From: Cohnella sp. SGD-V74
GTDB taxonomy: Bacteria > Bacillota > Bacilli > Paenibacillales > Paenibacillaceae
DNA: 64,000 bases
Direction of reading: 5' to 3'
Assembly (NCBI RefSeq): GCF_003001675.1
Contig: NZ_PVYW01000017.1
Location: forward strand, 124,001 to 188,000
This document shows positions 26,157 to 34,127 of the stretch, one piece after another; position 1 is the first letter of the stretch, and each line of letters opens with the position of its first letter. Below the pieces are notes generated by a model. It was not told the origin of the DNA. It saw only the letters and a list, made by a program, of their open reading frames with translations, and ran no database searches. A program made the position numbers and the translations under genes.

Positions 26157-26816
26157 TTAAAACCGTATCCCTAAGTCTTTTCCTAAACTTTTATAGTGGT
26201 TTAGTACGATTTGAATTATTGAATTGCTTTGTTCTAGAAATTTAATGTCCTGTTCATAATCTTTTATCTGCTGATTTTGCTCTGCAACTTGCTTCTCAAT
26301 ATTTGTAATTTTATTACGAATATAATTCAACTCATCTTGATCCTTTGCAAACTCTACTTCTTTTTTAGCAATTAACAATTGATCGTTGTATTTACTAATT
26401 TGCAAATTGTTGTTTTCAAGCTCTCTTTTATATCTATCAATTTTTGAATCAATTTGCTTTTTATGATTTAAAATGTCTGTGTACTCGTTCATAAAATCTT
26501 GTTGTGCAAATCCGCTGCTCTTTAATTTTCCAAAATAATTACCTGAAGTATATTCAAGAACAATTTTTGATTTAGAATTTTCTTTGATCTTAAACCCAAG
26601 CATCCAACTAGCCTGTTTCAATGATATGTAGGTTGTATTATCAACAACTATTGCGCCTTTAGGAGCACCCATATTTTCAATTTCTATATTTTTTTCTGCT
26701 GTAACCTTTTTTCCAAGAACTGATTTTATTTGTTCGGCAGAGACAGAAAATGATATTGCTAATAATACCCCGGATATGAATCCAACTATTAAATAGCGCA
26801 ATGATTTTTTATCCAT
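26157..26816 (-). CDS. AT-rich membrane-anchored coiled-coil protein
   Basis: 219 residues. A membrane or signal segment (YLIVGFISGVLLAISFSVSA, about 7-26) is followed by a domain resembling the stalk or copper-amine-oxidase-N type (GAIVVDNTTYISLKQASWMLGF, about 54-75), then a long coiled coil (about 110-200) rich in Lys, Glu, Asn and Gln. The ATG at 26816 has GGAGG seven bases upstream; an upstream in-frame frame to 26927 overlaps the promoter and is rejected. The gene is strikingly AT-rich compared with its neighbours, which suggests horizontal acquisition. Function unknown. Confidence 0.72.
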   Translation of the reverse strand: MDKKSLRYLIVGFISGVLLAISFSVSAEQIKSVLGKKVTAEKNIEIENMGAPKGAIVVDNTTYISLKQASWMLGFKIKENSKSKIVLEYTSGNYFGKLKSSGFAQQDFMNEYTDILNHKKQIDSKIDRYKRELENNNLQISKYNDQLLIAKKEVEFAKDQDELNYIRNKITNIEKQVAEQNQQIKDYEQDIKFLEQSNSIIQIVLNHYKSLGKDLGIRF

Positions 26817-26926
26817 AAGAAATCCTCCAGTTATTATTATTTCTACGCATATGTACTGTTTGAAAGCATTGGAACCATTGCGTAAAAGTCCAAAATCATA
26901 CGCCAATTGCTCCATTCTATAGCACA

Positions 26927-26955
26927 TTTATAGCTTAATCTTCGATGATTATCAA
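26927..26955 (-). promoter_or_regulatory. Promoter of the coiled-coil protein gene
   Basis: On the minus strand TTGATA (26955-26950) and TATAAA (26932-26927) are separated by 17 bases, a good sigma-A promoter. It lies back to back with the toxin promoter at 26998-27003. Confidence 0.6.
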
Positions 26956-26997
26956 CAAAATTTTACAATCATTCAAAAATACGCCGACAAAATATGG

Positions 26998-27003
26998 TAT
27001 AAT
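26998..27003 (+). promoter_or_regulatory. Extended -10 promoter of the toxin gene
   Basis: TGGTATAAT gives a perfect -10 TATAAT with the TG extension; no strong -35 is seen. It is about 64 bases upstream of the small toxin ORF and implies a long leader. Confidence 0.6.
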
Positions 27004-27066
27004 CCTCCATACAACAGTATAGGCTTTGAGGGCGGTCGGCTAGTCTCCCGGAAGGGAGGTGATGCC

Positions 27067-27174
27067 ATGGAGGTTAAAGACGCTTTGATGTTGATGATCG
27101 GTTTTGGTGCGCTAATTATCGCGTTGCTGACACTGGTTGTCGCAATCGTCACAGCGTTTAACCAAAAGAAATAG
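27067..27174 (+). CDS. Holin-like type I toxin peptide
   Basis: A 35-residue ORF too short for routine calling. It starts MEVKDALMLMIGFGA, has one hydrophobic helix (about 7-29) and a polar basic end (FNQKK). This is the pattern of the small holin-like toxins of Bacillales related to TxpA, which insert in the membrane and are held in check by an antisense RNA. A strong GGGAGGTGAT ribosome site precedes the ATG. A converging antisense promoter and shared terminator lie just downstream. Confidence 0.75.
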   Translation: MEVKDALMLMIGFGALIIALLTLVVAIVTAFNQKK

Positions 27175-27206
27175 ACCGCCCTCAACCCAGGGATAACGGT
27201 CTATTT
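27169..27206. terminator. Bidirectional terminator of the toxin/antitoxin pair
   Basis: Ten-base arms AAATAGACCG / CGGTCTATTT. The left arm overlaps the toxin stop codon. T-rich tails follow on the minus strand (CTTTT) and weakly on the plus strand. Confidence 0.65.
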
Positions 27207-27275
27207 CCAATCACTTATCCGCAAGCCTACCGCCCTTAAAAGCGGCTGTTGTGGGGAGTCGTGTTAGCGCACGGC
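27169..27275 (-). ncRNA. Predicted antisense antitoxin RNA
   Basis: On the minus strand TTGACT (27309-27304) and TGTAAT (27286-27281), 17 bases apart, form a good promoter that points at the toxin gene. A transcript from about 27275 would end at the hairpin 27206-27169 and overlap the 3' end of the toxin message, as in txpA/RatA. A 20-base perfect palindrome (27293-27312) covers the -35. The ends are estimates. Confidence 0.55.
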
Positions 27276-27409
27276 TCCTTATTACATTTACCCTATTGAC
27301 TATAGTCAATAGAACTTCTGTCTAAAGTATACCACGACGATTTATTCTGTAAACAGAATTTAAGCAACAAAAACCATATGCGCAACCCATTCGCATGAGG
27401 TCGAGCTTC

Positions 27410-28444
27410 TCAACCCCGAATCAACGTGACCTTAAACACGCTTCCCGAGTCGGAACTCGTCTCCAGTTCAACGGTCCCCTGGAAAAGTGCAAGCAAATGG
27501 CGAACAATCGACAGACCCAAGCCAGCGCCGCCACTTCTGCGCGCTCGTGACGAGTCGATTCGATAAAACCGCTCAAAAACCAGCTCCCTGGACGGAGCAG
27601 GGATTCCTTTTCCGGTGTCCGAAACCTGAACTGCAACCTGTCCATCTTCATGCGATACTTGCAGCGTAACGTTTCCATTCGGCCGATTATACCGGATGGC
27701 GTTGTCCAGCAAGTTGCGAAAGATCAGGAATAAGAAGCTTTCTTCCCCCCTTACCAAGGCCATACAGGGCTCCATCAAATGAATCGTCACCCCATATTTG
27801 ACTGCCACCGGTTCCATAAATGAAGTTACGTCCACGAGAATGTCGGCAAGCTCAACAACCTCGTGTTCGCTATGCGACCGATCGTACGTTCCGTCAGCCA
27901 GCAGCAACAAATCCTCCGTTAACGACTCCAACCGTGAAAGCGTCCGCTCCGTTGTCTCCTTGTACTCTCTCCATTCGCTGGGATCAATACCTTCGCTGTC
28001 TCCGGCCACTTCCAGATTCGTGCGCAGGATGGAAAGCGGCGTTCTTAATTCGTGCGCGGCCGCGGAAACAAAACGGGCCTGCTGCTTAAAAGAGTGTTCC
28101 AGCCCATCCATCATCGTATTGAATGCGATCCCGAGCTTCTTCAATTCATCGTGAAGCTCGTCGATTTCCAGCCGTTTGTGAAGGGTGGCTGACGTTATTC
28201 CCGCAGTTGTCTCACTCATCCGCTTCACAGGCTTCAGAACAATCACGGCGAGCCATTGCGCGCTAACAACCATGGCTGCTAAAGCGACAAGCAAGCTGAT
28301 TATGCGCCCTTGCAGCTCTGGTACAATCCTGTAAGTCGAGAAAAAAGACTCTATCGCCGCATAGAGAACAATCATGATCGCCAAATGAACAATCGCAAAC
28401 AGCGTCAATCTGGAACGCAGGGAAAGACGGCTCCATCGTCTCAT
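27410..28444 (-). CDS. Sensor histidine kinase, OmpR-type system
   Basis: 344-residue membrane kinase with two N-terminal membrane segments (about 12-32 and 47-70) enclosing a very short outer loop, HAMP, HisKA with phospho-acceptor H131 (AAAHELRTPLSIL) and a full ATPase domain (NLLDNAIRYN, DTGKGIP, GGAGLGLSIVRHLL). The tiny outer loop suggests membrane or redox sensing rather than a soluble ligand. Its start overlaps the regulator stop by four bases. The divergent operon encodes thioredoxin-like, CcdA-like and peroxiredoxin-like proteins. Confidence 0.92.
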   Translation of the reverse strand: MRRWSRLSLRSRLTLFAIVHLAIMIVLYAAIESFFSTYRIVPELQGRIISLLVALAAMVVSAQWLAVIVLKPVKRMSETTAGITSATLHKRLEIDELHDELKKLGIAFNTMMDGLEHSFKQQARFVSAAAHELRTPLSILRTNLEVAGDSEGIDPSEWREYKETTERTLSRLESLTEDLLLLADGTYDRSHSEHEVVELADILVDVTSFMEPVAVKYGVTIHLMEPCMALVRGEESFLFLIFRNLLDNAIRYNRPNGNVTLQVSHEDGQVAVQVSDTGKGIPAPSRELVFERFYRIDSSRARRSGGAGLGLSIVRHLLALFQGTVELETSSDSGSVFKVTLIRG

Positions 28445-29154
28445 TTCGTTTCCTCTTTCTTTCCGGCTGCGGGCAGAGCCCATTTATAACCGTAACCCGG
28501 AACGGTTTGAATCGCCTTTTCTCCTGCCTCCGGATCATAGTGCGAAAGCTTTTTGCGCAATGAATTGATGTGAACCCGAACCGTTGAGGAAAGGGGATCC
28601 GCATGAATATCCCACACGTGCTCAAGAAGCCGCTCAGACGAAATGACCTCGCCGGGATGCAGCATCAAATATTCTAGCAACCCGAATTCTTTTCTCGTTA
28701 ATGAAAGAAGAACGTTGTCGAACCAGACTTCCTTCGTTTTCGAATCGAGGGTAAGCTGTTCGAACTGCAGGACCGGGCTTTTCACGGACGAACTCCGGCG
28801 AAGGAGCGCCCGGATGCGGGCAAGCAATTCATTGAACACAAAGGGTTTACGAAGGTAGTCGTCCGCACCCGAATCGAGCCCTTCCTCCACTTCGTCCGGA
28901 TGGCTGCGCGCTGTCAGCATGAGGATAAAAACATCGTTATGATGCGAGGACTGGCGAATGCGTTGGCATAGCGAAATGCCATCCAGCTCCGGAAGATTGA
29001 TGTCAAGGAGAATAACGTCATAATCGTTGGTATCCGCGAGCTCCCACCCGGTTAACCCGTCAACCGCGAGGTCCACTGCATAACCTTCCCGCCTTAGTCC
29101 CTTGGCTAGTGCCCGTGAAAGATCCTCCTCATCTTCAACAATGAGGATTCGCAT
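28441..29154 (-). CDS. OmpR-family response regulator
   Basis: 237 residues: receiver with D51 (LLDINLPE) and K in YLRKPF, then a winged-helix DNA-binding domain (about 128-228; RVHINSLRKKLSHYD, VPGYGYKW). The kinase gene follows with a four-base overlap. It is divergent from the redox operon at 29345; direct repeats suited to this regulator class sit in the gap. Confidence 0.93.
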   Translation of the reverse strand: MRILIVEDEEDLSRALAKGLRREGYAVDLAVDGLTGWELADTNDYDVILLDINLPELDGISLCQRIRQSSHHNDVFILMLTARSHPDEVEEGLDSGADDYLRKPFVFNELLARIRALLRRSSSVKSPVLQFEQLTLDSKTKEVWFDNVLLSLTRKEFGLLEYLMLHPGEVISSERLLEHVWDIHADPLSSTVRVHINSLRKKLSHYDPEAGEKAIQTVPGYGYKWALPAAGKKEETK

Positions 29155-29246
29155 ACCACCACTCCTTCCATGACAATGACACTAGATTATCACACATTTT
29201 TCCGCGAAACGAGGAAAATCATGCAGTCTTTCGGAGCTTCGCTTAC

Positions 29247-29279
29247 TTAACAAGGATTTAACAGCTCGACCTTTATAAT
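29247..29279 (+). promoter_or_regulatory. Promoter with TTAACA direct repeats for the redox operon
   Basis: TTAACA at 29247 and again at 29258, an 11-base period, lies directly where a -35 should be, upstream of a perfect TATAAT (29274-29279). Direct hexamers with 11-base spacing are the typical target of OmpR/PhoP-class regulators, so this is probably the target of the adjacent system (or of PhoP). Confidence 0.5.
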
Positions 29280-29344
29280 CAAAGCAAATCTTCCTTTGGC
29301 ATGGAGGAGGTTTAACAGAAGGGACAGAAGGAGGAGGTTTTTTG

Positions 29345-29614
29345 TTGATTGAAGTGGTATCGGCTGGACCGGGGTGTTCCATTTGTCAAAAAGCGCTGAA
29401 GCTTGTTAAGCAAGCAGCGGAGGAATTCCCGCAGATCGAGACTCGGGAGTTAAATGTGGTGGAGCAGTTTGAACGTCTCCAGGAACTGAACATTTTCAGC
29501 GCTGGAGCGATTCTTATTAATGGAAAAGCGGGATTTGGCTCTCCGCCCTCGCTAGCTAAGCTTCGTGAACGTGTGTACGAATTGCTCAAACCTGAAGAGA
29601 ATCTACAAAATTAA
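29345..29614 (+). CDS. Thioredoxin/glutaredoxin-like protein
   Basis: Small thiol protein of about 90 residues with a CxxC active site (PGCSICQKALKLVKQ, near residues 10-15) and a thioredoxin-like fold pattern. The start is a TTG; the one at 29345 is seven bases from GGAGG, while TTG 29342 is only four. It is followed 11 bases later by a CcdA-like gene, which fits a role as the partner that receives or passes electrons in membrane thiol transfer. Confidence 0.8.
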   Translation: MIEVVSAGPGCSICQKALKLVKQAAEEFPQIETRELNVVEQFERLQELNIFSAGAILINGKAGFGSPPSLAKLRERVYELLKPEENLQN

Positions 29615-29625
29615 AGGAGACACAA

Positions 29626-30318
29626 ATGGAAGATTTATATCATTTCACGATCACGGGCGGAATTTCCGCCGCTACCTATATCCTTGTATTTGTCGTCGGA
29701 ATCGTGAGCGCGGTTTTGGCCTGCTATTTGCCCGTGCTTGCCATGTTTGCGGGTTATGTCCAAAGAGGGGCAGCCGGCGATAAAAGAAAAGCCTTCCTGA
29801 TCGCGATCAACTTTATCTCGGGCATGGTCGTCACTTCACTGTTGACTGGTTTGATATTTGCGCTGCTCGGACAACAGTTCCTGCCTTTTGTTGAGAAATA
29901 TCGTTTGCTAACCTGGGTTCCGCCCCTCTTCGACATAGCGGCTGGACTGCAGTTGCTTGGCGTCATTTCGTTCGCGATGCCTGCTTTCCAGAAGCCGCTC
30001 AGCCGGCCGGAACTCCCGCCAAGCAACGCGGCCGCTTTCAAACTGGGGATTCCTTACGGACTTGTCATTTCGCCCTGTGCCATCCCCATCTTTTTTGCGC
30101 TGATTAGCTATATTGCACTTCAGGGAAGTCCGCTTCACGGAGCGCTGCTCCTGACGACCTATTCGTTAGGAAAAGGGGTGATCCTCATCGCTGTTGCCGT
30201 CTTTTCCATTTCCATTCTGCGCAAATTCGCAAAATGGGGCGGCCCTGTCAAAAAAATCGCCGGCTACTTCTCAATCATAATTGGCATCGTTCTTCTGATT
30301 GTTGGATTTATGAAATAA
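29626..30318 (+). CDS. CcdA/DsbD-like thiol transporter
   Basis: 230-residue integral membrane protein with about six segments. Single cysteines sit in VLACYLPVLAMF and ISPCAIPIFF, the paired positions used by CcdA to carry electrons across the membrane. Flanked by thioredoxin-like and peroxiredoxin-like genes in one operon. Confidence 0.88.
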   Translation: MEDLYHFTITGGISAATYILVFVVGIVSAVLACYLPVLAMFAGYVQRGAAGDKRKAFLIAINFISGMVVTSLLTGLIFALLGQQFLPFVEKYRLLTWVPPLFDIAAGLQLLGVISFAMPAFQKPLSRPELPPSNAAAFKLGIPYGLVISPCAIPIFFALISYIALQGSPLHGALLLTTYSLGKGVILIAVAVFSISILRKFAKWGGPVKKIAGYFSIIIGIVLLIVGFMK

Positions 30319-30336
30319 GTGGGAGGAGAATCATTC

Positions 30337-30981
30337 ATGTCCTTAAATCAAACGCTGGAAGAAATGAAACAACAGTTTATCGCCCAATCGCCCGCAGAAG
30401 TCCAGGCCGCGATGTTCCGTTCGATCCGGGAGCAGCAGCAGTCGGGAATCCCGTATGGCCTGCAGGAGGGGCAGAAGGCGAAAGATTTTACGCTGAAAAA
30501 TGCGATGGGCATCCCCGTCCACTTGTATGAAGAATTGGCCAAAGGACCTGTCGTTCTCACCTTCTACCGCGGAGGCTGGTGTCCTTACTGCAACTCGCAG
30601 CTCCGGGCGTATCAGAAAGTGCTGCCGGAAATTGAAGCACAGGGCGCCAGGCTTATCGCCGTTAGCCCGCAAAGCCCGGACAACACGCTTTCCCAGCAAG
30701 AGAAGGAAGAGCTGCAATTCCAGGTCCTGAGCGATACGAACGGTCTGGTCGCCGCCTTTTACAATATTTTGTACGATGTGCCGCCCTATATTCAGGAGAT
30801 GATGACGAATCTGTTTCAACTCAATCTGGCCGAATACAACGCGACCGATCGGTGGATTCTCCCCATCCCCTCCACCTTCATGATCGACGAATCGGGCATT
30901 ATTCGTTCCGCGTACGTCAACCCGGATTTCATGAAGCGCCCGGATCCCGAGGATATTCTGCATGAGCTAAGGAAGCTGTGA
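30337..30981 (+). CDS. Peroxiredoxin-like (AhpC/TSA) protein
   Basis: 214-residue thioredoxin-fold protein with the motif FYRGGWCPYCNSQL near 80; the CxxC fits the peroxiredoxin-like subfamily. It probably reduces peroxides with help from the upstream thiol proteins. Cytoplasmic, no signal peptide. ATG 30337 has GGAGG upstream; the in-frame start at 30319 is rejected for lack of a site. Last gene of the redox operon; a 150-bp repeat element follows. Confidence 0.87.
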   Translation: MSLNQTLEEMKQQFIAQSPAEVQAAMFRSIREQQQSGIPYGLQEGQKAKDFTLKNAMGIPVHLYEELAKGPVVLTFYRGGWCPYCNSQLRAYQKVLPEIEAQGARLIAVSPQSPDNTLSQQEKEELQFQVLSDTNGLVAAFYNILYDVPPYIQEMMTNLFQLNLAEYNATDRWILPIPSTFMIDESGIIRSAYVNPDFMKRPDPEDILHELRKL

Positions 30982-31028
30982 GCTGCCCTCGACACGACTC
31001 CAGACAAAGGGGCTGTGTCATAAGCAGG

Positions 31029-31199
31029 GACGTACAAGATTATCGATGAAAAAAGAAGGGCATCTATCTCCTGGAGACTGCCTCATACGGTCCTGAAATC
31101 ACCTATTCACGGGTTTACCGTTCCCATTTCAGGATCGTATAGCATCGGAAGGAGATAGATGCCCATTACCTGCATCCATCGATAATCGTTCGGTACGTC
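31029..31199. repeat. 150-bp hairpin repeat, copy 1 (MITE-like)
   Basis: Ends in inverted repeats GATTATCGATG (31038-31048) and CATCGATAATC (31177-31187), with nested arms GGGCATCTATCTCC / GGAGATAGATGCCC (31058-31071, 31151-31164) and outer GACGTAC / GTACGTC. The whole unit can fold into a long imperfect hairpin. A second copy, inverted and roughly 90% identical by eye, lies at 53929-54080. It contains no ORF. Likely a non-autonomous mobile element, or a structured 3' element since both copies follow stop codons. Confidence 0.75.
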
Positions 31200-31230
31200 T
31201 CTTTTTACTTATGGGAAGCCCCTTTGCTTT

Positions 31231-31954
31231 CTACTTAATGAGTTGATGCTCTCTTGCCGTCTTGATCCAGTCGGGAAACTCCTGAAGCAGCTTGGTGTAA
31301 AGACTCGTTTCATCCATCTTGGAGATATTGTTAATCTTGAAAAAGTTAGCATTGTCCACGAATCTTCCGCTTAAGTTGTCCAGCTTTTCAAGGAACTGAA
31401 ATCCGGCGCTTCCGATTCCAACAAACTGCCAGAAGATCCCCAATTTCGATGCAGCTCGAATCGCTTCCTCTGTCTGCGGCTTGTCCTGGTTATCCCCGTC
31501 CGTAATGAAAATAACGAATACCGGTTCCTCCAGAGGTCCATTGATTGCAGAGGCTTTACGGAAAAAGCCCTTTTTCTCCGTCGTATATTTCTTGACAATC
31601 CGATTAATCACGCCAGCGTATCTCGTTTCACTCTCGAGAGGGTAACTTTTAACGATTTTATTATCCACATATCCGTAGAAATTAGACTCTACCAGTTCTC
31701 CGACTTCATAGTCACGCTGCCCAAATAAAAAAATGTCGATAGCCTGATTGTCGTCAAACTTAACGCCCAGAGCCAAAAGTTCTTCGACTACCTTTTGAAC
31801 GGTTCCGTTTTTGAACGTAGACGCCATTGAACCGGATATATCCAAAGCTAACGCCACTTTCGCCTTCTGATTTCCAAGGCGCAAGACTGGACGCAACATC
31901 ATTTGCCTTTTTCTTAAGTTCAATGAAGTTCTTCTTCGCCAGATCGATACTCAT
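31231..31954 (-). pseudogene. vWA-domain (TerF-like) protein, frameshifted
   Basis: The frame from 31923 encodes a von Willebrand A domain with an intact metal site (ALALDISGSM, later FITDGDNQD), as in tellurium-resistance-associated vWA proteins. It lacks a ribosome site and the family's N-terminus. Another frame starting at ATG 31954, behind GGAGG, supplies that missing N-terminus (MSIDLAKKNFIELKKKANDVASSLA). A one-base shift around 31868-31885 would join them at ...SSLA/LGNQKAKVALALD. Either a real frameshift mutation or a sequencing error. The fold downstream is complete. Confidence 0.72.
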
Positions 31955-32220
31955 TGAAAACGTCCTCCGCATTTCATCTATTGGAAACAAGTCTTACAGT
32001 TCATTATATTGAACGCTTTTCTTTATGGCAATGAGGGCGGTATGCAGCAGTCAGGCTTGGTAAAATGCTTTTTCAAGAACAGACTGAGGAATCCCCCCCC
32101 CTCTCCCCAAAGGATTAAATCCCTCGGAGGGATGACCAGAACATTATCTGCACAGCCATTATGCTTCATCAGTTACATTCATGATATAATATTTGTAAGC
32201 ATAGATTGGTGTTGATTGCT

Positions 32221-32980
32221 ATGCACGATCTGCTGGATCCTAAAAACGATTTCGTATTTAAACGCATCTTCGGCAGCGAAGAAAATAAGGATATCTTGCT
32301 TGCTTTCCTCAATCGTACCTTTACGGAAGCTGGAGAATCTCCTCTGACCGAAATCATCTTGATGAACCCTTACACAGACAAGGATTCTCCTCGAGACAAG
32401 CAATCCATATTTGACATCCAAATTTTACTGGAGCAAACAATACTCAGATCAGCTTGAAGAAGGTCAGTCATACAAGAAGCTTCGAAAATGTGTGACCATC
32501 AATATCCTGAATTTCACCATTCTACCTAATGATCGTTACCATAGCGTTTTTCATCTCCGAGAAGACCAAAGCGGAATCACCTTCATTGATGACATCGAGA
32601 TACACATCATGGAACTATCGAAGCTGAATCAACAAAACATACCTGATGAAGGCGGTTTGCTCAATTGGCTGCTGTTCCTGAAAAGTGAGGATACAAAAAA
32701 TTGGGAGGTGTTGAAGGTGAATGAACCTACTCTGGGCAAGGCGATGACCGCGCTTGAATTTTTAAGTCAAGATGCCGAAGCACGCAGGCAGTACGAAATG
32801 AGACAAAAGGCGCTTCATGATGAAGCTTCAATGATTGAAGGCGCACGTACAGAGGGCGAGACTAAAGGAAAATTGGAAATCGCCCAGAATTTGATTCAAA
32901 TGGGCATGGATATTTCAAAAGTAGCTCAAGCAACCGGGTTGTCCGTCCAAGAGTTAAAGAAACTGCAAAAGACGCATTAA
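32221..32980 (+). pseudogene. Rpn/PD-(D/E)XK nuclease, internally deleted
   Basis: The N-terminal frame (MHDLLDPKNDFVFKRIFGS... to KQSIFDIQ, stop near 32457) and a second frame (FYWSKQYSDQLEEGQSYKKL... to 32980) are the two ends of one recombination-promoting nuclease/putative transposase. From the known family, roughly 30 residues between FDI and YYWS are missing, including the segment with catalytic Asp and Glu-x-Gln, and the frame changes at the joint (about 32418-32430). The C-terminus (EGARTEGETKGKLEIAQNLIQMG) is typical. Probably inactive. Confidence 0.75.
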
Positions 32981-33015
32981 ACTGCACAGATGAGGCCAAC
33001 AACGTACGGTGAGCA

Positions 33016-33063
33016 AGAGCATCTCCTGAAGCGATCAGATCGCTCTGGAGATGCTCTTTTTTC
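33016..33063 (+). terminator. Terminator after the Rpn remnant
   Basis: Stem AGAGCATCTCC (33016-33026) pairs with GGAGATGCTCT (33047-33057), with a nested AGCGATC/GATCGCT, followed by TTTTTT on the plus strand. Confidence 0.85.
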
Positions 33064-33138
33064 AGCTTGCTACCACGGAAGCATTTCAAACGTTTCCCCC
33101 CGCTCCTCTTCCCTGGCTCTCAAAAAACGCAAATAAAA

Positions 33139-33164
33139 AAAATCCCCGGCCACACAAGGGATTT
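33139..33164 (-). terminator. Terminator of the Glu-Lys-Leu tRNA unit
   Basis: Stem AAATCCC / GGGATTT followed on the minus strand by a run of T, directly downstream of tRNA-Leu. Confidence 0.75.
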
Positions 33165-33178
33165 CAGCTTCTTAGTTA

Positions 33179-33264
33179 TGGTGCGGTCGAGAGGACTCGA
33201 ACCTCCACGGTATTGCTACCGCCAGCCCCTCAAGCTGGTGCGTCTGCCATTCCGCCACGACCGC
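33179..33264 (-). tRNA. tRNA-Leu (GAG)
   Basis: Cloverleaf with acceptor GCGGTCG/CGACCGC, long variable arm, TTCGAGTCC T-loop and encoded CCA. The anticodon loop TTGAGGG gives anticodon GAG. Last of three tRNAs in a minus-strand unit. Confidence 0.93.
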
Positions 33265-33313
33265 ATATGATGAACGTCGTCTGAGTAAGGATACTGCCTT
33301 CCCAGAGAAATAC

Positions 33314-33389
33314 TGGTGAGCCATGTAGGACTCGAACCTACGACACCCTGATTAAAAGTCAGGTGCTCTACCAACTGAGCTAATGGCTC
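33314..33389 (-). tRNA. tRNA-Lys (TTT)
   Basis: Acceptor GAGCCAT, D-arm AGCTCAGTTGGTAGAGC, anticodon loop CTTTTAA (anticodon TTT), T-loop GGTTCGAGTCC, encoded CCA. Confidence 0.95.
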
Positions 33390-33392
33390 TCA

Positions 33393-33467
33393 TGGTGACC
33401 CCTAGGGGATTCGAACCCCTGTTACCTCCGTGAAAGGGAGGTGTCTTAACCACTTGACCAAGGGGCC
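33393..33467 (-). tRNA. tRNA-Glu (TTC)
   Basis: Acceptor GGCCCCT/AGGGGTC, anticodon loop CTTTCAC (anticodon TTC), T-arm GGTTCGAATCC, encoded CCA. First gene of the unit. Confidence 0.95.
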
Positions 33468-33522
33468 ATTATAGGCCATTTGCCCTTGCGCTTAGCGCTG
33501 TCCGTTTCAGACGACAAAAATT

Positions 33523-33551
33523 ATTATATCTGAAACAATCGCCTAAGGCAA
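33523..33551 (-). promoter_or_regulatory. Promoter of the Glu-Lys-Leu tRNA unit
   Basis: On the minus strand TTGCCT (33551-33546) and TATAAT (33528-33523), 17 bases apart, 56 bases before tRNA-Glu. Confidence 0.7.
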
Positions 33552-33745
33552 GTCCTTTTTCGGTCAAAACGCACTTTTTTTTATTTCTTTTTTCGAGCCC
33601 CTTCCCCGGTTCCATTTCTGCCAAAAGAGGGGAGCAAATCCGCCGGATGTCGGCATCCCGACGGTCGATCAACGCTGATCAAACCATGCTCAGGCCGACC
33701 GCCTGCAAAGCCTATTTTGCCCCAACGCCGCCTGAACAATCAAAA
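33552..33745. other. Spacer between tRNA units
   Basis: With its flanks this makes a gap of about 340 bases between tRNA-Glu and tRNA-Ser. Apart from the promoter and the terminator annotated on either side, I see no gene; a 67-residue minus-strand frame across it has no ribosome site or recognisable motif. Confidence 0.5.
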
Positions 33746-33775
33746 AGAGCCCTCCGGCGCAAGGCCGCGGGCTCT
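33746..33775 (-). terminator. Terminator of the Asn-Ser tRNA unit
   Basis: Stem AGAGCCC / GGGCTCT with inner pairing; on the minus strand it is followed by TTTTT. It separates the two tRNA transcripts. Confidence 0.8.
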
Positions 33776-33805
33776 CCTTAAGTCGTCTTTTATGAATTCC
33801 ATGGG

Positions 33806-33896
33806 TGGCGGGGAGAGAGGGATTCGAACCCTCGCACGCATGACACGTCTACTCCCTTAGCAGAGGAGCCCCTTATAGCCACTTGGGTATCTCCCC
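33806..33896 (-). tRNA. tRNA-Ser (GCT)
   Basis: Acceptor GGGGAGA/TCTCCCC, long variable arm, anticodon loop CTGCTAA (anticodon GCT), T-arm GGTTCGAATCC, encoded CCA. Confidence 0.93.
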
Positions 33897-33897
33897 A

Positions 33898-33973
33898 TGG
33901 CTCCCCGAACAGGACTCGAACCTGTGACAACTCGATTAACAGTCGAGTGCTCTACCAACTGAGCTATCAGGGA
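33898..33973 (-). tRNA. tRNA-Asn (GTT)
   Basis: Acceptor TCCCTGA, D-arm AGCTCAGTTGGTAGAGC, anticodon loop CTGTTAA (anticodon GTT), T-arm GGTTCGAGTCC, encoded CCA. One base separates it from tRNA-Ser. Confidence 0.95.
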
Positions 33974-33995
33974 AAGTTCAAAAGCGACAAGTAAT

Positions 33996-34024
33996 AATTT
34001 ATCATGACGGCGATATTAAGTCAA
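33996..34024 (-). promoter_or_regulatory. Promoter of the Asn-Ser tRNA unit
   Basis: On the minus strand TTGACT (34024-34019) and TAAATT (34001-33996), 17 bases apart, about 23 bases before tRNA-Asn. Confidence 0.65.
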
Positions 34025-34127
34025 GCCTTTCGCAGAAGTTTTTTTCACTGTCTCTCCACCGCCTTTTTCTGTAAAAAAATCGCCCCACATTTAGGAAATT
34101 CGTTGACTTCATGCTCGCCCTTATGAT

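Noticed and set aside
26973-27185. 70-residue minus-strand frame over the toxin gene
   Set aside because: Overlaps the toxin, its leader and promoter antisense; no ribosome site.
33469-33672. 67-residue frame between tRNA units
   Set aside because: Covers the tRNA promoter and has no ribosome site or homology signal.
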